Source of the DNA: Margaritifera margaritifera
Lineage: Eukaryota > Mollusca > Bivalvia > Unionida > Margaritiferidae
NCBI GenBank assembly: GCA_029931535.1
Contig: JAQPZY010001675.1
Span: 2,384,001 to 2,448,000, forward strand
Length of the DNA: 64,000 nucleotides
Direction: 5' to 3'
The notes beneath the pieces were generated by a model. That model did no database searches and was not told the DNA's origin. It saw only the letters and a list, made by a program, of their open reading frames with translations. This document shows positions 1 through 12,419 of this stretch, in pieces. The position numbers and the translations under genes are program-made. Position 1 is the first letter of the stretch. Each line of letters starts with the position of its first letter.

Positions 1-25
1 GTTAAAACCTTGGCCAATAAGGGGC

Positions 26-29
<4 letters not shown>

Positions 30-117
<88 letters not shown>
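30..117. repeat. (TA)n microsatellite
   Basis: An uninterrupted TA dinucleotide run of about 88 bp. It makes Tyr/Ile reading frames that are not genes. Similar arrays recur across the window. Confidence 0.97.
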
Positions 118-118
<1 letters not shown>

Positions 119-640
119 TGATTTTTTTCCTACAGGAGAAATGTATGTGAAAGGCATCCGCCATTCTTGAATGATGATCATAATCATGTAGCAAATCATT
201 TTTTTTTATGTCCGGCTGTCATTATTCATAGCTAAATGCAATAACAACGCGCTGTTGAATTTAATATCCATTTTGATTTTGTGAAAACTAGTGTTAATGT
301 ATGTTCAGAGCAGACTATAAGACGAGTCAGCGTATGCGAGATTTTAAGGAAATGTATACATACTACGGCACTCGCATATCTTATTTTCTTATATATTTCA
401 TAATGAGATTTTGAAATATATCAGAGGGAGAAAAATGATATCGCCACAATGGTGATTCCACATTTATCGTCACAGTGGCGACATTACTTTTGGAACTACT
501 TTCTTGTCCCATTAGGAAATGTATCTGCCCTTATGTTTATTATTCAAACATATATTTCCATATTTAGGCATGTTTCATTTTTCTTCTTCTGCTCCTACTC
601 TCTTCCTCCCTTCCTTCCTCTTTCTCTGTGTCTATCTGTC

Positions 641-696
<56 letters not shown>

Positions 697-2397
697 AGGA
701 TGAACAGATCTTAAAATGTGTCTAGACTGTAGACCCACTAGCATACATTTATGTAATCAATGACGTGCCATCAAGAAATGCCTAAAAACGAACTCCAAAC
801 AACAGAAATTAGGCTTTAAGTATTAACTTTATTATAATTAGTTTTCCACATGAATCATGAAAATTGGCAGTGGCTGAACAGACACGACCTGTTGGTTCCT
901 ACACAAAACTGAATTTTTCCCCCACGATTTCTCCATGACAAATTTCTGACTTTCCATGACTAAATTCTTTAATGTTTACGTAGAAAAGGCCGGAAAGTTG
1001 GATCTGTGCACAGGAAATAATGATATTATTGATAAATATGATAGGAAAGATAACCACATAATCAGCTCTTTTGTCAAGACAGCCCCCCCCCTCTCCCCCC
1101 CCCCACCACCACTACAGACTGACAAGCAAGTAAAGGGAGATTTTACATTTTTTTTGCCATTTTCCATTACTTTTCATCACTTTTCCGTTACTTTCCATGA
1201 CACCTTTTTTTCCAGCATTTTTCCATTATTTCCATGACCGTGGGAACCCTGTATTTGCTATTCTTTGTCACCCATACACTATCGTATACATGTTACACTC
1301 TAAGACAGACGGTACATATTTTTAAGAAAAAATCTTCATTAAATGGAAGCACACAAGTTCGACATAAAAGCAGGTCCTTCCAGATCTGCTGGAAAGGTTA
1401 TGTGCATTATGTTCTTCAACACACTATGAATAATTTTGAACCACATAATACCGGAGAACACGACAGTGAATGGTGAATTAAGTGGAAAAGAAGTTACATT
1501 GAGAAAGACTACTAAAATTATTGTCAACAGTTCAGCAACGTTTTCTTTACAGCGTTTGTTATATATTCATTATACGCCTATAAGCGCGTATGAATTCGGC
1601 ATCAACTTTCTGAGATTTCTCTGAGTGTGTTCAACACTCTAATGTAACATAGGACTGTGATTTGTATATGTTCAACAAAATTTATATTCTAGCCATTCTA
1701 AGAAAGGGAGACACCAACATAAACAACGTTTACCCCCCCGCCCTGTCTGCGTCTTAACAGTTGGGACAAGGATTTTTTATTTTTTTATTTTTTATTTTTT
1801 TTTGGGGGGGGGGGGGGGGCAATAAATGCTTTAGGGGACCTGTAAAACTCATTGCATCGAATAAGTATATGCAGCAAAGCGGGACGAACCAACGATATAC
1901 AAACGGGTGCGCGGAAGAATTTTCCACTGCCTCAAGCAATTTGTTGTCTTAAACTATTTTTGTTTTGTGCCATTTTATAATGACAACAGTGATGGTGATG
2001 CTTCTTCAACATTACAGAGGACTACTTTCTTTAATGGTGCGTATCTTGTTGTCCTCAATCAATCCAATGACCTTTCAAAAGAGTTCTGAACAAGAAATGG
2101 CCACATATGAATCATGTATTCAAATTTTTTAAATACATACTTGTAACTAGTAACAGGCAAATTTACATCAAAGATATAATTTTATGACGATTGCATTATA
2201 AAAATAAAAATAAAAAATTTTTAAAAAATAGATACAGCGTGTAATTAGTTACGGATGACATATAATTAAAAACAATGTACTAATGCTTCATCTTAAACAA
2301 TAAAGATTAATAATTGAGTGTACCAAGTATACTTCTGTGTCACTTTTACATTAAGTCTGTGAGAGTTATATGTACATCCTAAGCTGTAGCGTACTAA
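118..2397. other. Non-coding stretch with simple repeats
   Basis: No gene is recognisable here. The stretch holds a pyrimidine-rich (TC)n run at about 640-692, poly-C-rich tracts near 1082-1110 and 1733-1741, and a T-run followed by a G-run at about 1780-1819. The short open frames in it are low-complexity or have no recognisable domain. Confidence 0.6.
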
Positions 2398-2528
2398 CAG
2401 GGGACGGTTGAACCGGGCGCCAGAGGTCTTAGGGCGCCGAAACAGCTGATAAAAATTCGAGCCTCGTATTCTGGCCCTTTGGGCCATCGTCGTCGCCCCG
2501 TGCGCCATTTAACCTTAGAACGCCACTG
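2398..2528. mobile_element. hAT-like MITE, degraded
   Basis: A 131-bp GC-rich block in AT-rich DNA. It begins CAGGGGACGG and ends CGCCACTG, matching the CAGTGGCG-type termini of a clearer element at 43655-43857. The interior has repeated GGCGCC words. No clean 8-bp target-site duplication is visible, so it is either old or its ends are misjudged. Confidence 0.4.
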
Positions 2529-2810
2529 ATCATAAGCTTTCTTGTTAATAGAAAAGCCAAGACAGTGTGATTAAAACGCACACTCAAGGATCGACCACTG
2601 TGATAACTGCAAAAATTACCGAAGAATTCTTAAAGTCTTCTGTTCAATCACAATTTGTATCCAGGTTACTATATATATCAATATTGTCTGGAAACCATGC
2701 CGTTGTTTTCATTCGATTTTATAGAAAGTATAATGTTGTAACAAAATAACAAAAACATTCCAAGCTACATTTTTGTAAAATAGTATAACCTAATGATTTA
2801 TTCGTAATCA

Positions 2811-3111
2811 TTTGAATACATGGACGGTTTAACCACTATGCAAACTAGGCGGTCGCCTAGGGCGCAAAATTGGGGTGGGGGTGGGGGGCGGCAAAAAACT
2901 TAATGAATAAAAAAAGAAAGAGAAATAGCGTAAAATAGAAGATAATAAGCATCTATAAATACAAAGAGAAAGAAAGATGCAGAATTTTTATTGATACTAT
3001 TGTGCACCATATTAATTTTAGAAAGTTAATGGGGGGGGGGAGGGGGGCGGGGCGCAAGGTTGAAGGTTCGCCCAGGGTGCCAAATATCCTTGCGCCGGTC
3101 CTGTTTGAATA
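2811..3111. mobile_element. hAT-type MITE with 8-bp target-site duplication
   Basis: The 285-bp element (2819-3103) is bracketed by TTTGAATA direct repeats at 2811-2818 and 3104-3111. The ends are imperfect inverted repeats: CATGGACGGTTTAACC on the left and, read from the right, CAGGACCGGCGCAAGG. An 8-bp duplication with CA-starting termini is typical of hAT transposons. The interior is non-coding, with G-runs at 2873-2890 and 3031-3050. Confidence 0.75.
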
Positions 3112-4140
3112 CAATGGATAGCACTTTCAGAAAAGACCAAACTGGATGCTTTTATCAGTTATTTATGACTAGCTTTTAGATTATAACTCTTTATTGTTGT
3201 TCCTACAGGTTAGTCTGATCACCTAATGTCAATACTAGTAGCAAACAAACGGAGAATTCTGGACCATTTGATTTTTTTTTCTCAAATAAAACACGTATTG
3301 ATCTAACATAGGTGACTGTGTTAAAAAGCACTTTCTAAAATACTAAATGATAAACAACCCAAAGTCACCAAACAAAAATGTAGAAGGATAGAAAAAAAAA
3401 TATTCTAAAACAATGAATAATTACTTATGGTCTAAAAAATAAAATTCCAGAACACATCGTTGACATGACATGGCTGATGGTCATATTTTGCGTCTGTCAA
3501 ATGATAATGTTATTTTGTGTGATGCCCTACAAATTCGATCGAGGAACTGCAATGAGTTTAAATTGCCACGTGACTTTTCAAAACTGAAGTGACATTTACG
3601 TGTATTGTCGAATCTATACAAACAAGATGAATGCTGACTGGGAAAGCATGGTTAGAATTCCGAGAAGGAAAACATCGTTGAATGTAGGTGTGCTAGAAAA
3701 ATGCAAATTAATTCGATGCAATTTCACTTAAAAACAAAGATACATGACAGACTGATGTCGGAACAAATAAATAGACAAAACATAAAATGATATAATCTCG
3801 CTACAGTTTGTTCATGATTCTTTGCACCGATGAAAAACAAGGATATTAAATCTTAAAGTACCTAAATTGAAACAAGTTTTGGGTAAGAAATATAACAGTT
3901 CAAGAACAATGGGAAAAAAAGGGTGGTAAATCGCGTACCTTTCCTGTACCAAGTATAGGTGGAAAAACGAACTGACTTTCATTGTGCAAATCTGGAATGA
4001 ATAGAATACGAGAGAGCACAAAGTCGAAAGAAGCCCCAAATGAAGAAAAAAAAAACACATCTCTATTCAGTAGATCAAAAACAATGTCGAAACGTTTATC
4101 ACTATGATAAATAAAATATTTTCAATACTGAAACAATCAT
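3112..4140. other. Non-coding stretch, nothing recognised
   Basis: AT-rich sequence. The only longer open frame (minus, about 3812-4060) is hydrophobic with no domain I recognise. I see no repeats above background. Confidence 0.5.
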
Positions 4141-4680
4141 GAAACAACTTCCCAATTGGGTGGAGGCAAAGGAGTTACGCGAAGAAATCAGAGATAATAG
4201 AAGACAATTGAGATCAAGGAATGCTGAGAAATCGAATTTTTAAAAAATGCAATAATATACAACATAGGAGAGAAAAACTTGCACAGGAAAGTCCCAAAGT
4301 AGTTGGTAAAATATCGATTTTGGTACTCTTGATAGAAACTGCTATTCTTTATTTGAAGTGTTTCATTTTTTATTTGTTTAAACCTTTATCTCCATTTTGC
4401 TTTTGTTTTTTTAAAGCGTTTTATATTTTGTTATTTTTGTTAACCCTCCTTTCACTTGTCAATGAAAATGGGATTGACTTTGGCTATGGCTTTGTATTGT
4501 TGGTCATCCTAAAATTATATATTTATAATTTTATAACGGCCAATTGATTTACACCATTGATATTATACTTTTTATCATGGGCTTAAATTTGTTTTATTTG
4601 TTTCCTTAAGACAGCTATGCAAGTCAGAGAAAGTACACTTAGAAAGTTTTTAGGAGTTCTTTTTTTTTTCTCCTTTCTTA

Positions 4681-4725
<45 letters not shown>

Positions 4726-5264
4726 TTAAACTCCTTGAGAGCTGTAATACCGGAAACTGAAAATAAGAAGCAAGAGGAAACTCAGCAATTGGAGATACAA
4801 ATATTGCATTTTGCAAACAAACCATTATCGACAGAGGAAGCGTACAATTTGATTTAAAATTAGTACAAAATTTTTAACGAAGAGATAGAACTTTTGAATG
4901 GAAAGAATCACAGTTTAATGGTAATCGTGAAAAGGTCAGTTGTTTTAGGATGAAATGCATGATGCCGAGTTAGAAGCGGGTGTGGAAGAGTTGGGAAATG
5001 AATTGTTGAGAGGACAAAAGAATCACGATAGCAATAGAGGATGTGTTTAAATCTTTGTCTTGGTCAAGTTCCATCGCAGCGATTTTATCTGCTTACTTTG
5101 TCATCAAGTCTGCAGTGCCCAAGCAAAAAACAGTCAGTATAGTATATGAAGCAGTACCGGAAACAGCATCTGGACCTATTAAACCAAAAGTGATTTTCTG
5201 CGTAATCTTTCAAAACCCTTCGCAATATAATAAAAAAGTAATCAAGCGTGGTCTTTTTTTGTGA
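4141..5264 (+). pseudogene. Unrecognised coding relic
   Basis: Several plus-strand segments have protein-like composition but are cut by stops and frameshifts. One starts at 4141 and is a charged helix (MKQLPNWVEAKELREEIRDN). One at about 4745-4855 is Glu/Gln-rich (PETENKKQEETQQLEIQ). One at about 4955-5040 is acidic, and the last, to 5264, carries a short hydrophobic stretch (SSSIAAILSAYFVIKSAVPK) followed by a Pro/Val-rich part. A poly-T tract at about 4684-4724 splits the region. The charged-helix style resembles the Polinton coiled-coil genes at 12.4 and 35.6 kb, but I could not align them, so the family is unknown. Confidence 0.3.
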
Positions 5265-5687
5265 GCAAATATGGTGGATAGCAACGTGTAACTACGCAGC
5301 TAATTTGATGCCTATTTTTGATTGGTAAAAACTAATTAATGTGTCCGGTTTGATTGACAGGTTGGAACTATCGATTGTTTCACATGAACAAAACTATTAT
5401 TGTATCCCTGGAATGTTGTAATTTGTGTGTAGTATAGAAACAGCGGATTCTGTATTTTTAGTTTTAGTCCATAATTTGATGGTTTTATAATTTTCCATCT
5501 CTGATAATCTATATTTTCGAGTTGCGTTTGAAATGTTTAACTATTGGTATTTTAGATTTTTTTTATTTTTTATTTTTTATAGTCGTAAATTTAAGTTCAA
5601 TAGGTCTTTCGTTTTCAATAAATAAATAAATAAATAAATAAAATTACATCAAGTGGTCCAGAATTTACAGTTTCTATAGTACTATAG
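5265..5687. other. Non-coding stretch
   Basis: AT-rich DNA with a short (AAAT)n run at about 5618-5641. Nothing else is recognised. Confidence 0.5.
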
Positions 5688-6502
5688 TATGGTCCCGACA
5701 GATTCTGAATCGTACCCAGTACTAAATCTCAGAAACTAACAGCATGCCACATCTCAAATGCAGATAAAAATATTATTTTCCTTCCATACCTTACAAATTT
5801 CTTTCATTCTTGCCAATGTTCGATGTTACTGCTTTGTTTTTTTTTTTTCAAAAAATGTGGCACTCAGCGGTGAAGACAATAATAAAGTTTTGGTTGTTTT
5901 CCGGAAGCCAGAAGAGTCTATGCAAGAATGAGGGATGACGGGATGTTCCGGGCGCACGTGCGGTATGTAAACAAACATTGTCTGCTTGTTACATAGTCAA
6001 CATACGGCTTTTCAAAACTTTCATATACCTTAATTTCTGTTATACCTTAATTTGTTTCAAAATGATACTGTGTTTGTCTCTTCTGAAACCGCATACCGGC
6101 TGTACACTAGGATAATCTGCATCGACGTTCTATTTTTATTAGTCAATTTTTCCATACAAGGAAGTGAAGTTAGGGGAATTACTCATAAAGGTTTTAAGGG
6201 GACACAACTCATATCGGACTCTCCCGGAATTTGCCTAATAGCCAGAAGCTGCTCACTCCCACGTCGTAAACATAGACTAGTCCAGCATTGGCGTTTCAAC
6301 ATTACGGACGCCGTTCAATTTCTTGTTTTTTTTTGTTTTTTTTTGAAAAAAAGCAAGGCAGTAACATCGAACATTGGCAAGAATGAAAGAAATTTGTAAG
6401 GTATGGAAGGAGCTTAATATTCTTATCTGCATTTGAGATATGGCATGCTGTCAGTTTCTGAGATTTAGTACTGAGTACGATTCAGAATCCATAGGGACCA
6501 TA
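5688..6502. mobile_element. Non-autonomous DNA transposon with long terminal inverted repeats
   Basis: The left arm (5688 to about 5845) and right arm (about 6343-6502) are imperfect inverted complements of roughly 160 bp. Shared words include TATGGTCCC/GGGACCATA at the tips, GATTCTGAATCGTAC, CATGCCACATCTCAAATGCAG and CTTTCATTCTTGCCAATGTTC-type blocks. The termini abut TA, suggesting a TA target as in Tc1/mariner-like elements. No transposase is present. The frame at 6052-6399 is not recognisable. Confidence 0.65.
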
Positions 6503-7437
6503 TTATAATAATCTCGTATTTCATTATTTACATATCTGAAAAATCTGAAACATTTAGAAATCGTTTTTTTTTTTTTGTTTTTTTTTTTTTTTTACAAACG
6601 AGATATGGTTCGTTCTCTTGTGTTTTCTTTTTGTATTTCAATGCAAACATAAACGTATGAATAGTAATAAAATCAATGTTTTTTGCTGGGGAAGCTCTCG
6701 GGTTTTAATAACTCTTGAACTCTCTTTGTACAATGTCATTCCGTAGATCTTTTGTAGCCCTATTGAATTTATTTAGATACCTTTCCATTTCAAATGTACA
6801 TTTAACGAAATCAAAAATAAACTTGGATTTTAAAAAAAATAAAATATATCACACACTAGGCATGCACAGGGCAAACAAAGTGAAACGGAGCATGTGAAAA
6901 CAACAGACAGATCGTCTCCACCCAAGCACACACACTCCCTCTCTCTCTGTCTGTCTATGTCTGTCTCTCTCTGTCTGTCTGTCTCTATCTGTCTGTCTGT
7001 CTGTCTGTCTCTCTGCATAAAATCTCAGACCACATATTTAGCTTTATGGGATAGATATTGCCGACAACAGTTCTCCATTGTTTAAAACAAGCACACTAGT
7101 TACGGCTTCCCATTTAAAGCCATACCCCCAGAAATGGAGATGAAAACCATGCATTAGAAAAATAATTGTCATGTTTCTATTACCCAGTATTTAAAGATGA
7201 TTTATGTAAATAGTTTAAATGGTTTGTCAGTACGGATTTTTCAATAAATATAAAAATAAAGGCCACAACCACATCGTTTAATCATCATTTAAGCATGCGA
7301 AGATAGTTATGAACTATGATTAGGAATACCAATTATTTTGCATGGTGCAAACCCCCCTATTTAGACGCGTGCGAGTTGCCCTGTCTGGCATGTATCAGAA
7401 ATGCTTTCGTGCTCGTGCAGGAGACCATACCCTCTAT
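6503..7437. other. Non-coding stretch with simple repeats
   Basis: Contains poly-T (about 6565-6593) and a CTCTGTCTGTCT-type array (about 6935-7013). No gene is recognised. Confidence 0.55.
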
Positions 7438-7890
7438 ACTCACTAATAAGTCGATTCCAACCGCAAACTTCACAGACCCAATCTGAAGTCACATAATGCG
7501 CCGGCAGATCTGCGTACATGCAGTTTGTTAGGCGTAATAAGTACAACAAACAACATTATGCGACGGTCTGTGTTGTTTGCAGTTGGACTCGACTTATAAG
7601 CGAGTATAGATGGTATAATGGGTCCTCGGTTTGAAAAATGACGATTGAGTCTCGGAAAAATGGGTTTGAATCTAATGCGTTTTATCTAATTAAATAACAG
7701 GAAGAAGAATTCACATTTAAATTTTTTGTCAAATAATTATTTCACTTGATCCATGTGAATATCGAAATGGGTTACAACAACTCGTTAGACAAAGAATGAT
7801 AGTTATAGGTGACCCAATAATTTAGGAACCTACCGTATAAGTCGGTTCCACCTGCAAACAAGATAAACCCTGATCTGCCGTTGCATTATC
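7438..7890. repeat. Short inverted/direct repeat cluster
   Basis: The word CACTAATAAGTCGATTCCAACCGCAAAC (about 7440-7467) recurs inverted at about 7575-7608 and again in direct orientation at about 7836-7860 (ATAAGTCGGTTCCACCTGCAAAC). Neighbouring GATCTGCCG/CATTATG words recur too. This suggests fragments of one dispersed MITE-like repeat. Confidence 0.5.
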
Positions 7891-8169
7891 TAGCACTCTA
7901 GATAATTTTATCGGTAGGTTGCAGAATTTTGTAGAATTTTTTAAGGACAATCGACCCTAGTTCTGACAAATGTCTAATGTATTCATATCTTACAGTAAAT
8001 TGTTAATTTCTGTCATTAGGTTTGAAGTTACATATACAAATTTTCAAAAATAATAAGGTGCTCAAGTTGTAGGTAAACAGGATATGAGTGTCCGTTTATC
8101 TTAAAGAACATCTTTCGCACTTTTAGAAAACGGTTCGGTAAATATACACAACGGACTAAGAAGTTTAAC

Positions 8170-8581
8170 TCATTCCCTAGGGGTGGGACTAGTTAGTTGG
8201 TACACTAGAACCGGAGGGGATGAACAACATTATAAGATAAGAGCAGAAATACGTTGCTTTGCTGCAGATTCCCAATATAATAAAATGACCAATTCGACTG
8301 CTAACCTCACCAAAATAAACGTTTCGTAAAATGGAAAATATTTATCAACAACGAAATCCCATCATCAGCCCCTTACAATTTAGTCCATAATGATTGTAGT
8401 TGATTGCATTTACTATTGTATTTATTCACTGATTATGTCTTTGATATTGCACAGTGTCTGTCATTATGTGTAGCTGTCAATTTGGCTTCTATTTTTTAAG
8501 TGATTTACTTTCATTCCGTCCCTAGATGAATAAAAAGCAAGATCCCCGTCCCTGAGGATTTGCCCCACCCCTTCTCGAATG
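8170..8581. mobile_element. Possible MITE with imperfect inverted termini
   Basis: CATTCCCTAGGGGTGGGAC at the left is an imperfect inverted match to GCCCCACCCCTTCTCGAATG at the right, and GGAGGGGAT is matched by ATCCCCGTCCC further in. The interior is non-coding. No target-site duplication was identified. Confidence 0.35.
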
Positions 8582-8644
8582 AAAATTAAACCTTCATAAA
8601 ATTAGAAAAATGTAAATAATAGATCATTTCAATTTATAAACGAC

Positions 8645-8647
<3 letters not shown>

Positions 8648-8729
<82 letters not shown>

Positions 8730-8879
8730 TCTATATATTGTGCAAATCAGTTTGCCGCTGCTGAAATTGCGCAATAAGGCACACGAGCAAACCTATAAAG
8801 TTATCATAAGTTGAAAAATAGCCATGTCGTTATGTCAAATTGGAAGATTCTTCTTAAGCATTTTAATATATGTTCAACA

Positions 8880-8954
<75 letters not shown>

Positions 8955-9180
8955 AATATATAAATATTCTAATCTGCAGTTTAAAAATTATTCTGTGTTT
9001 CCGTTATTTTATGGTTTCCAAACGTGCCAGCCATGAAACTTTGCGATCATAAACTAAAACGCTTGCAGGATTCTAACCTTTATGGTAGAAAAGAGTAAAC
9101 TGTTCTAAGTCAGTATGCTTACTGTGAATATTCACTGGGAACATTTTATGTTTTTAAAGTGCTGAATTTAGACCCGACCA

Positions 9181-9253
<73 letters not shown>
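8648..9253. repeat. Three (TA)n arrays
   Basis: TA runs at about 8648-8735, 8880-8955 and 9188-9253, separated by 145 and 230 bp of unrelated AT-rich sequence. Confidence 0.95.
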
Positions 9254-9254
<1 letters not shown>

Positions 9255-9255
<1 letters not shown>

Positions 9256-9520
9256 CTTTGCATTAAGCATACTAGCTCGGCAGTATATACAGTAATTTGC
9301 TTTGCATATACTTTTGCGCTATAGTAAGTACATATTGAGGACTTTGCCTTGAACATAATATTGCACTTTTGTAAGTATATATATAGTACTTTGCCTTGAA
9401 CACATACCATTGCTTTTTAGTAAGTATATATACAGAATAATGTGTTTTGAATATACTATTACGCTATTGTATGTATATATAGAGAACTTTGCTTTATAGA
9501 GCTATAGTTAAGTACAGAGC
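9255..9520. repeat. Degenerate minisatellite, about 47-49 bp units
   Basis: About six diverged units, each starting near ACTTTGCHTTGAAC and containing GTAAGTATATATA. They directly follow the (TA)n array. Confidence 0.6.
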
Positions 9521-9689
9521 GTGTCATGGCAGTGCAGCTAAAGAGACAAAAAATGATGTATTTCATATGGTGTTACAGTTAGCGTTGTCTAAACAAAGTG
9601 CAGAAACCACAAACCCGACAAATGATGTATTATGTAAATCAGTCTCTAGTGTGACTTACCTTGATAACTTGATAAGTTAAAATGCAATT

Positions 9690-12159
9690 AGAATAAATAT
9701 ACTTTCACTGGTATACCACGTGGTATCCATGCGGAACCTAACAGTGCAGGCATGTGTTCCGCCTGTGTAACTTGTATGACAAAAAATGTTTGTATATATG
9801 GTTCTGCATGTGGTAGTAGGTCGGAAACGTTGGTATACAAGCGTGTGTTAATCATAGATGTCGTCTGTATCGTAGTCACTGTTTTCTTTATCTGCCTGTG
9901 CAATTGATGTTTGTCCGTAGCAGTTCTCGATCCCACGGTTCTCGCAACAACCTTTTGGCGTTCCCAGTCCGTACTGAATTTTTTCCGTCGTCGCGCTCAG
10001 CACTCGTAATGCTGCATACCGTAGGCCGGCTGCATGGACCACAATTGTTTACATTTGTATGCTCTTATCAATGACCCGATCGTGAAGGCGCATGGGGTCG
10101 TCATATCTAACTAGGATGACATCCAGGTTACGATATCGAGGAATAGCAGTGCGAAGCCATAGAGCCGTGACCAGGGGACTGTCAGCATAATGAATTTAGA
10201 GCTTGTCACCAACGGTCTGTCCCTGTACTGCATGACCTGTGCGACACCATGGCCTACGATGGAGCTGGGGACACTGCTTTACGTCAGTGTTCTCTCTACA
10301 CTATCGCGACCCAAGATAATGAGGTGACCTCCTTCACAGTATCTTCGGCATTCGATTTAAATTTTCTTTTACCTGCCACTCGGGCATAGGTACGGCCAAC
10401 CACTATATAACCTACATGTCATTCGTCTTGCGATATCAGTCTGAGCTCGCTCTTGTCGTCTCGACAACGGCAAGCCTCCACCCACGCGTTTACTCGGTAC
10501 ACACTGTCGCTGGTAAACGCAATATGAGATGTGTAAGCATTGGGGTTTTCTTGTTGTACTTCATCCCATGACATCTGTGGAAGAACGTTTTTTGCAGCAG
10601 TCATAAAAGCCTGGTCATCATTACATGTCAGAAGGTCGTTGTAAGGCACTGTAATTCGCTGACGATCTTTTTGGGCATAACGCTTGGGTTCTCGAAGAAG
10701 GGGGTGACGTGGAAAGATCTGAGCAAGGGCCTGAGCATGGTGCTGGTCAACGTTAACTTCAAGCTCTGTTCAGTAGGTTCGTGTTGGGCAGGGTCGCCGT
10801 TGACAAGGATGATATGTGTGAGCTTGTACGTCTGGACAAAGTCAGCCAATCACTCGAGATGGGGGACAGTGCAGAGGTAGACGTCGTCAAAGCGAATAGC
10901 GTTGTAGCAACTGGCATCATATTGCGTAAAGGTAGTTCAATCTTCTGTTTCCTCTAGGCGCTGGTCTAACAGTATATATGGTGTAATCGCGTCAAATCAT
11001 TGTTCATCTAGGGAGTCACAAAGAGCATTCCACGGAGTGACCACTAGTTACTGTTTACAATTAGTTTTGGCCCAGCGGACAGCAAAGCTGGTTTTATCTG
11101 TTCCAGAAATGGACCCGGTCACTAGAAGTGGACCAGCCTCTGTGGAGGAATGACAGCATGTCCATTCGACCCTAAAAACTCGTCTATAAGAACCTCTATT
11201 TCATCTTTTTCGCCCAGTAGCTATGCCAGATAGCTGTCGACTTCCGTTTTTGTCCATTTTCTCTGTGCGTCTGCTTCTATCAGTCTTGCAATCATCCTTG
11301 TTGTCCCATTCGTCTTCCCTTTTGATTGCCGTGAATGTCGATAGCAACACCAGGTACACGCCACTTGCGTAACCAAACATCGGCGTCAGCCCAGCACATT
11401 ACCCAAGGTTCGCCGCTAGTTGGAAGAGCCTGACCAGAACCCGTAAATTTCCACAATCCTTCGTATGCAAGGTCTTTGATGGTCTTTAGGTGGCGTTTCT
11501 CAAGTGCCTGCTTGCATTGACCTAGAAATGCGCTGATCAAGCAACGATTGGGTCGAGAGTCCAGGCTATCCCAAAGAGGCTGTGAACTATCTACCCAATG
11601 GGAGAAGACAGAGGGTTGGTCCCTACCACTCTCGTGAAGCTCCTTTTCTGTCCAGTAGAGCGGCGGTTCCTAATCGGAATCTCAGGCTCGAGAGAGTCAC
11701 GATTTTCCAGCCAGTTTAGCTCGTCCATTACAAGAATGAGGTCGATGACAATCTTTTCATCGCTTGGGATCCAATACTGCAGTGCTTTACGAAAGTGCCT
11801 AGATTCCTTCCGTGTGAGCATCACTCCACTTTTTCAGATACTAGTGGTCTGTTTGAAAGTCCTCTCATTGCTCTTTTTGTTCCTTAGAGAAACTTCAACC
11901 TCTGTGGTATAGGCATCTGTTAGTATTGGACCAGAAGACTCTTCATACGTGCGCTCTATGCATTCCGCTGGCTTTTATGCTTGCTGTTGCTGTCGTTCAT
12001 GCTGCAACAGCGTGGAGCCGGCGCTTGTCACTGCCATTGAGGTTGCGTGTGCGTAGGTTGTTTGTCAAAGGAATCCATCGCCGCCGTGTAATCTTCATGA
12101 CTAAACTTTCCTAATTGGAACAAGTCGCCAAGTTCCTGTATTGCCTTATTACCATTCAT
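9690..12159 (-). pseudogene. Relic of large protein with superfamily-1 helicase motifs
   Basis: A minus-strand, visibly GC-richer block that reads as one protein broken by several stops and frameshifts. A plausible start Met is at 12159 (MNGNKAIQELGDLFQLGKFS), followed by a long N-terminal region to about 11180 with no domain I recognise. Near 11110 lies a Walker-A-like loop (LLVTGSISGTDKTSFAVRWA), in which Asp occupies the residue before Lys-Thr where Gly is usual. Then comes a motif-Ia-like VVTPWNALCDSL (about 11030). Next are a motif-II-like FDDVYLC (about 10885) and a motif-III-like ILVNGDPAQ (about 10800), with one extra Asn compared with the usual GDPxQ. The C-terminal third (about 10420-10650, then to 9690) is broken. 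This order fits an SF1 helicase. Origin is undetermined: a mobile element, an endogenised large DNA virus or another viral source are all possible. Confidence 0.5.
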
Positions 12160-12419
12160 CGTATTGGGATTATTTCTAGCTCAAATATTTCTTTAAATGG
12201 TCAGGTCGGACAACCACGTGCAATATATATAGATTATACCTAGCTCAAATATTTCTCTAAAATATAAACAAAGAATAGCGCATGTCAGCGCCCACCAGTT
12301 TCCCCTTTTCTTGTCAGTCGTTCTGAGTGGGCCTGCTCAGTTCCTTGGCAAGCACATGACAGATACCAATGTTTTATGTGCCGAGAAAACGAGTTAATAC
12401 CCAAATACACATGGCTCTG

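Noticed and set aside
449..725. Two overlapping frames rich in Ser/Leu
   Set aside because: Mostly translation of the (TC)n microsatellite.
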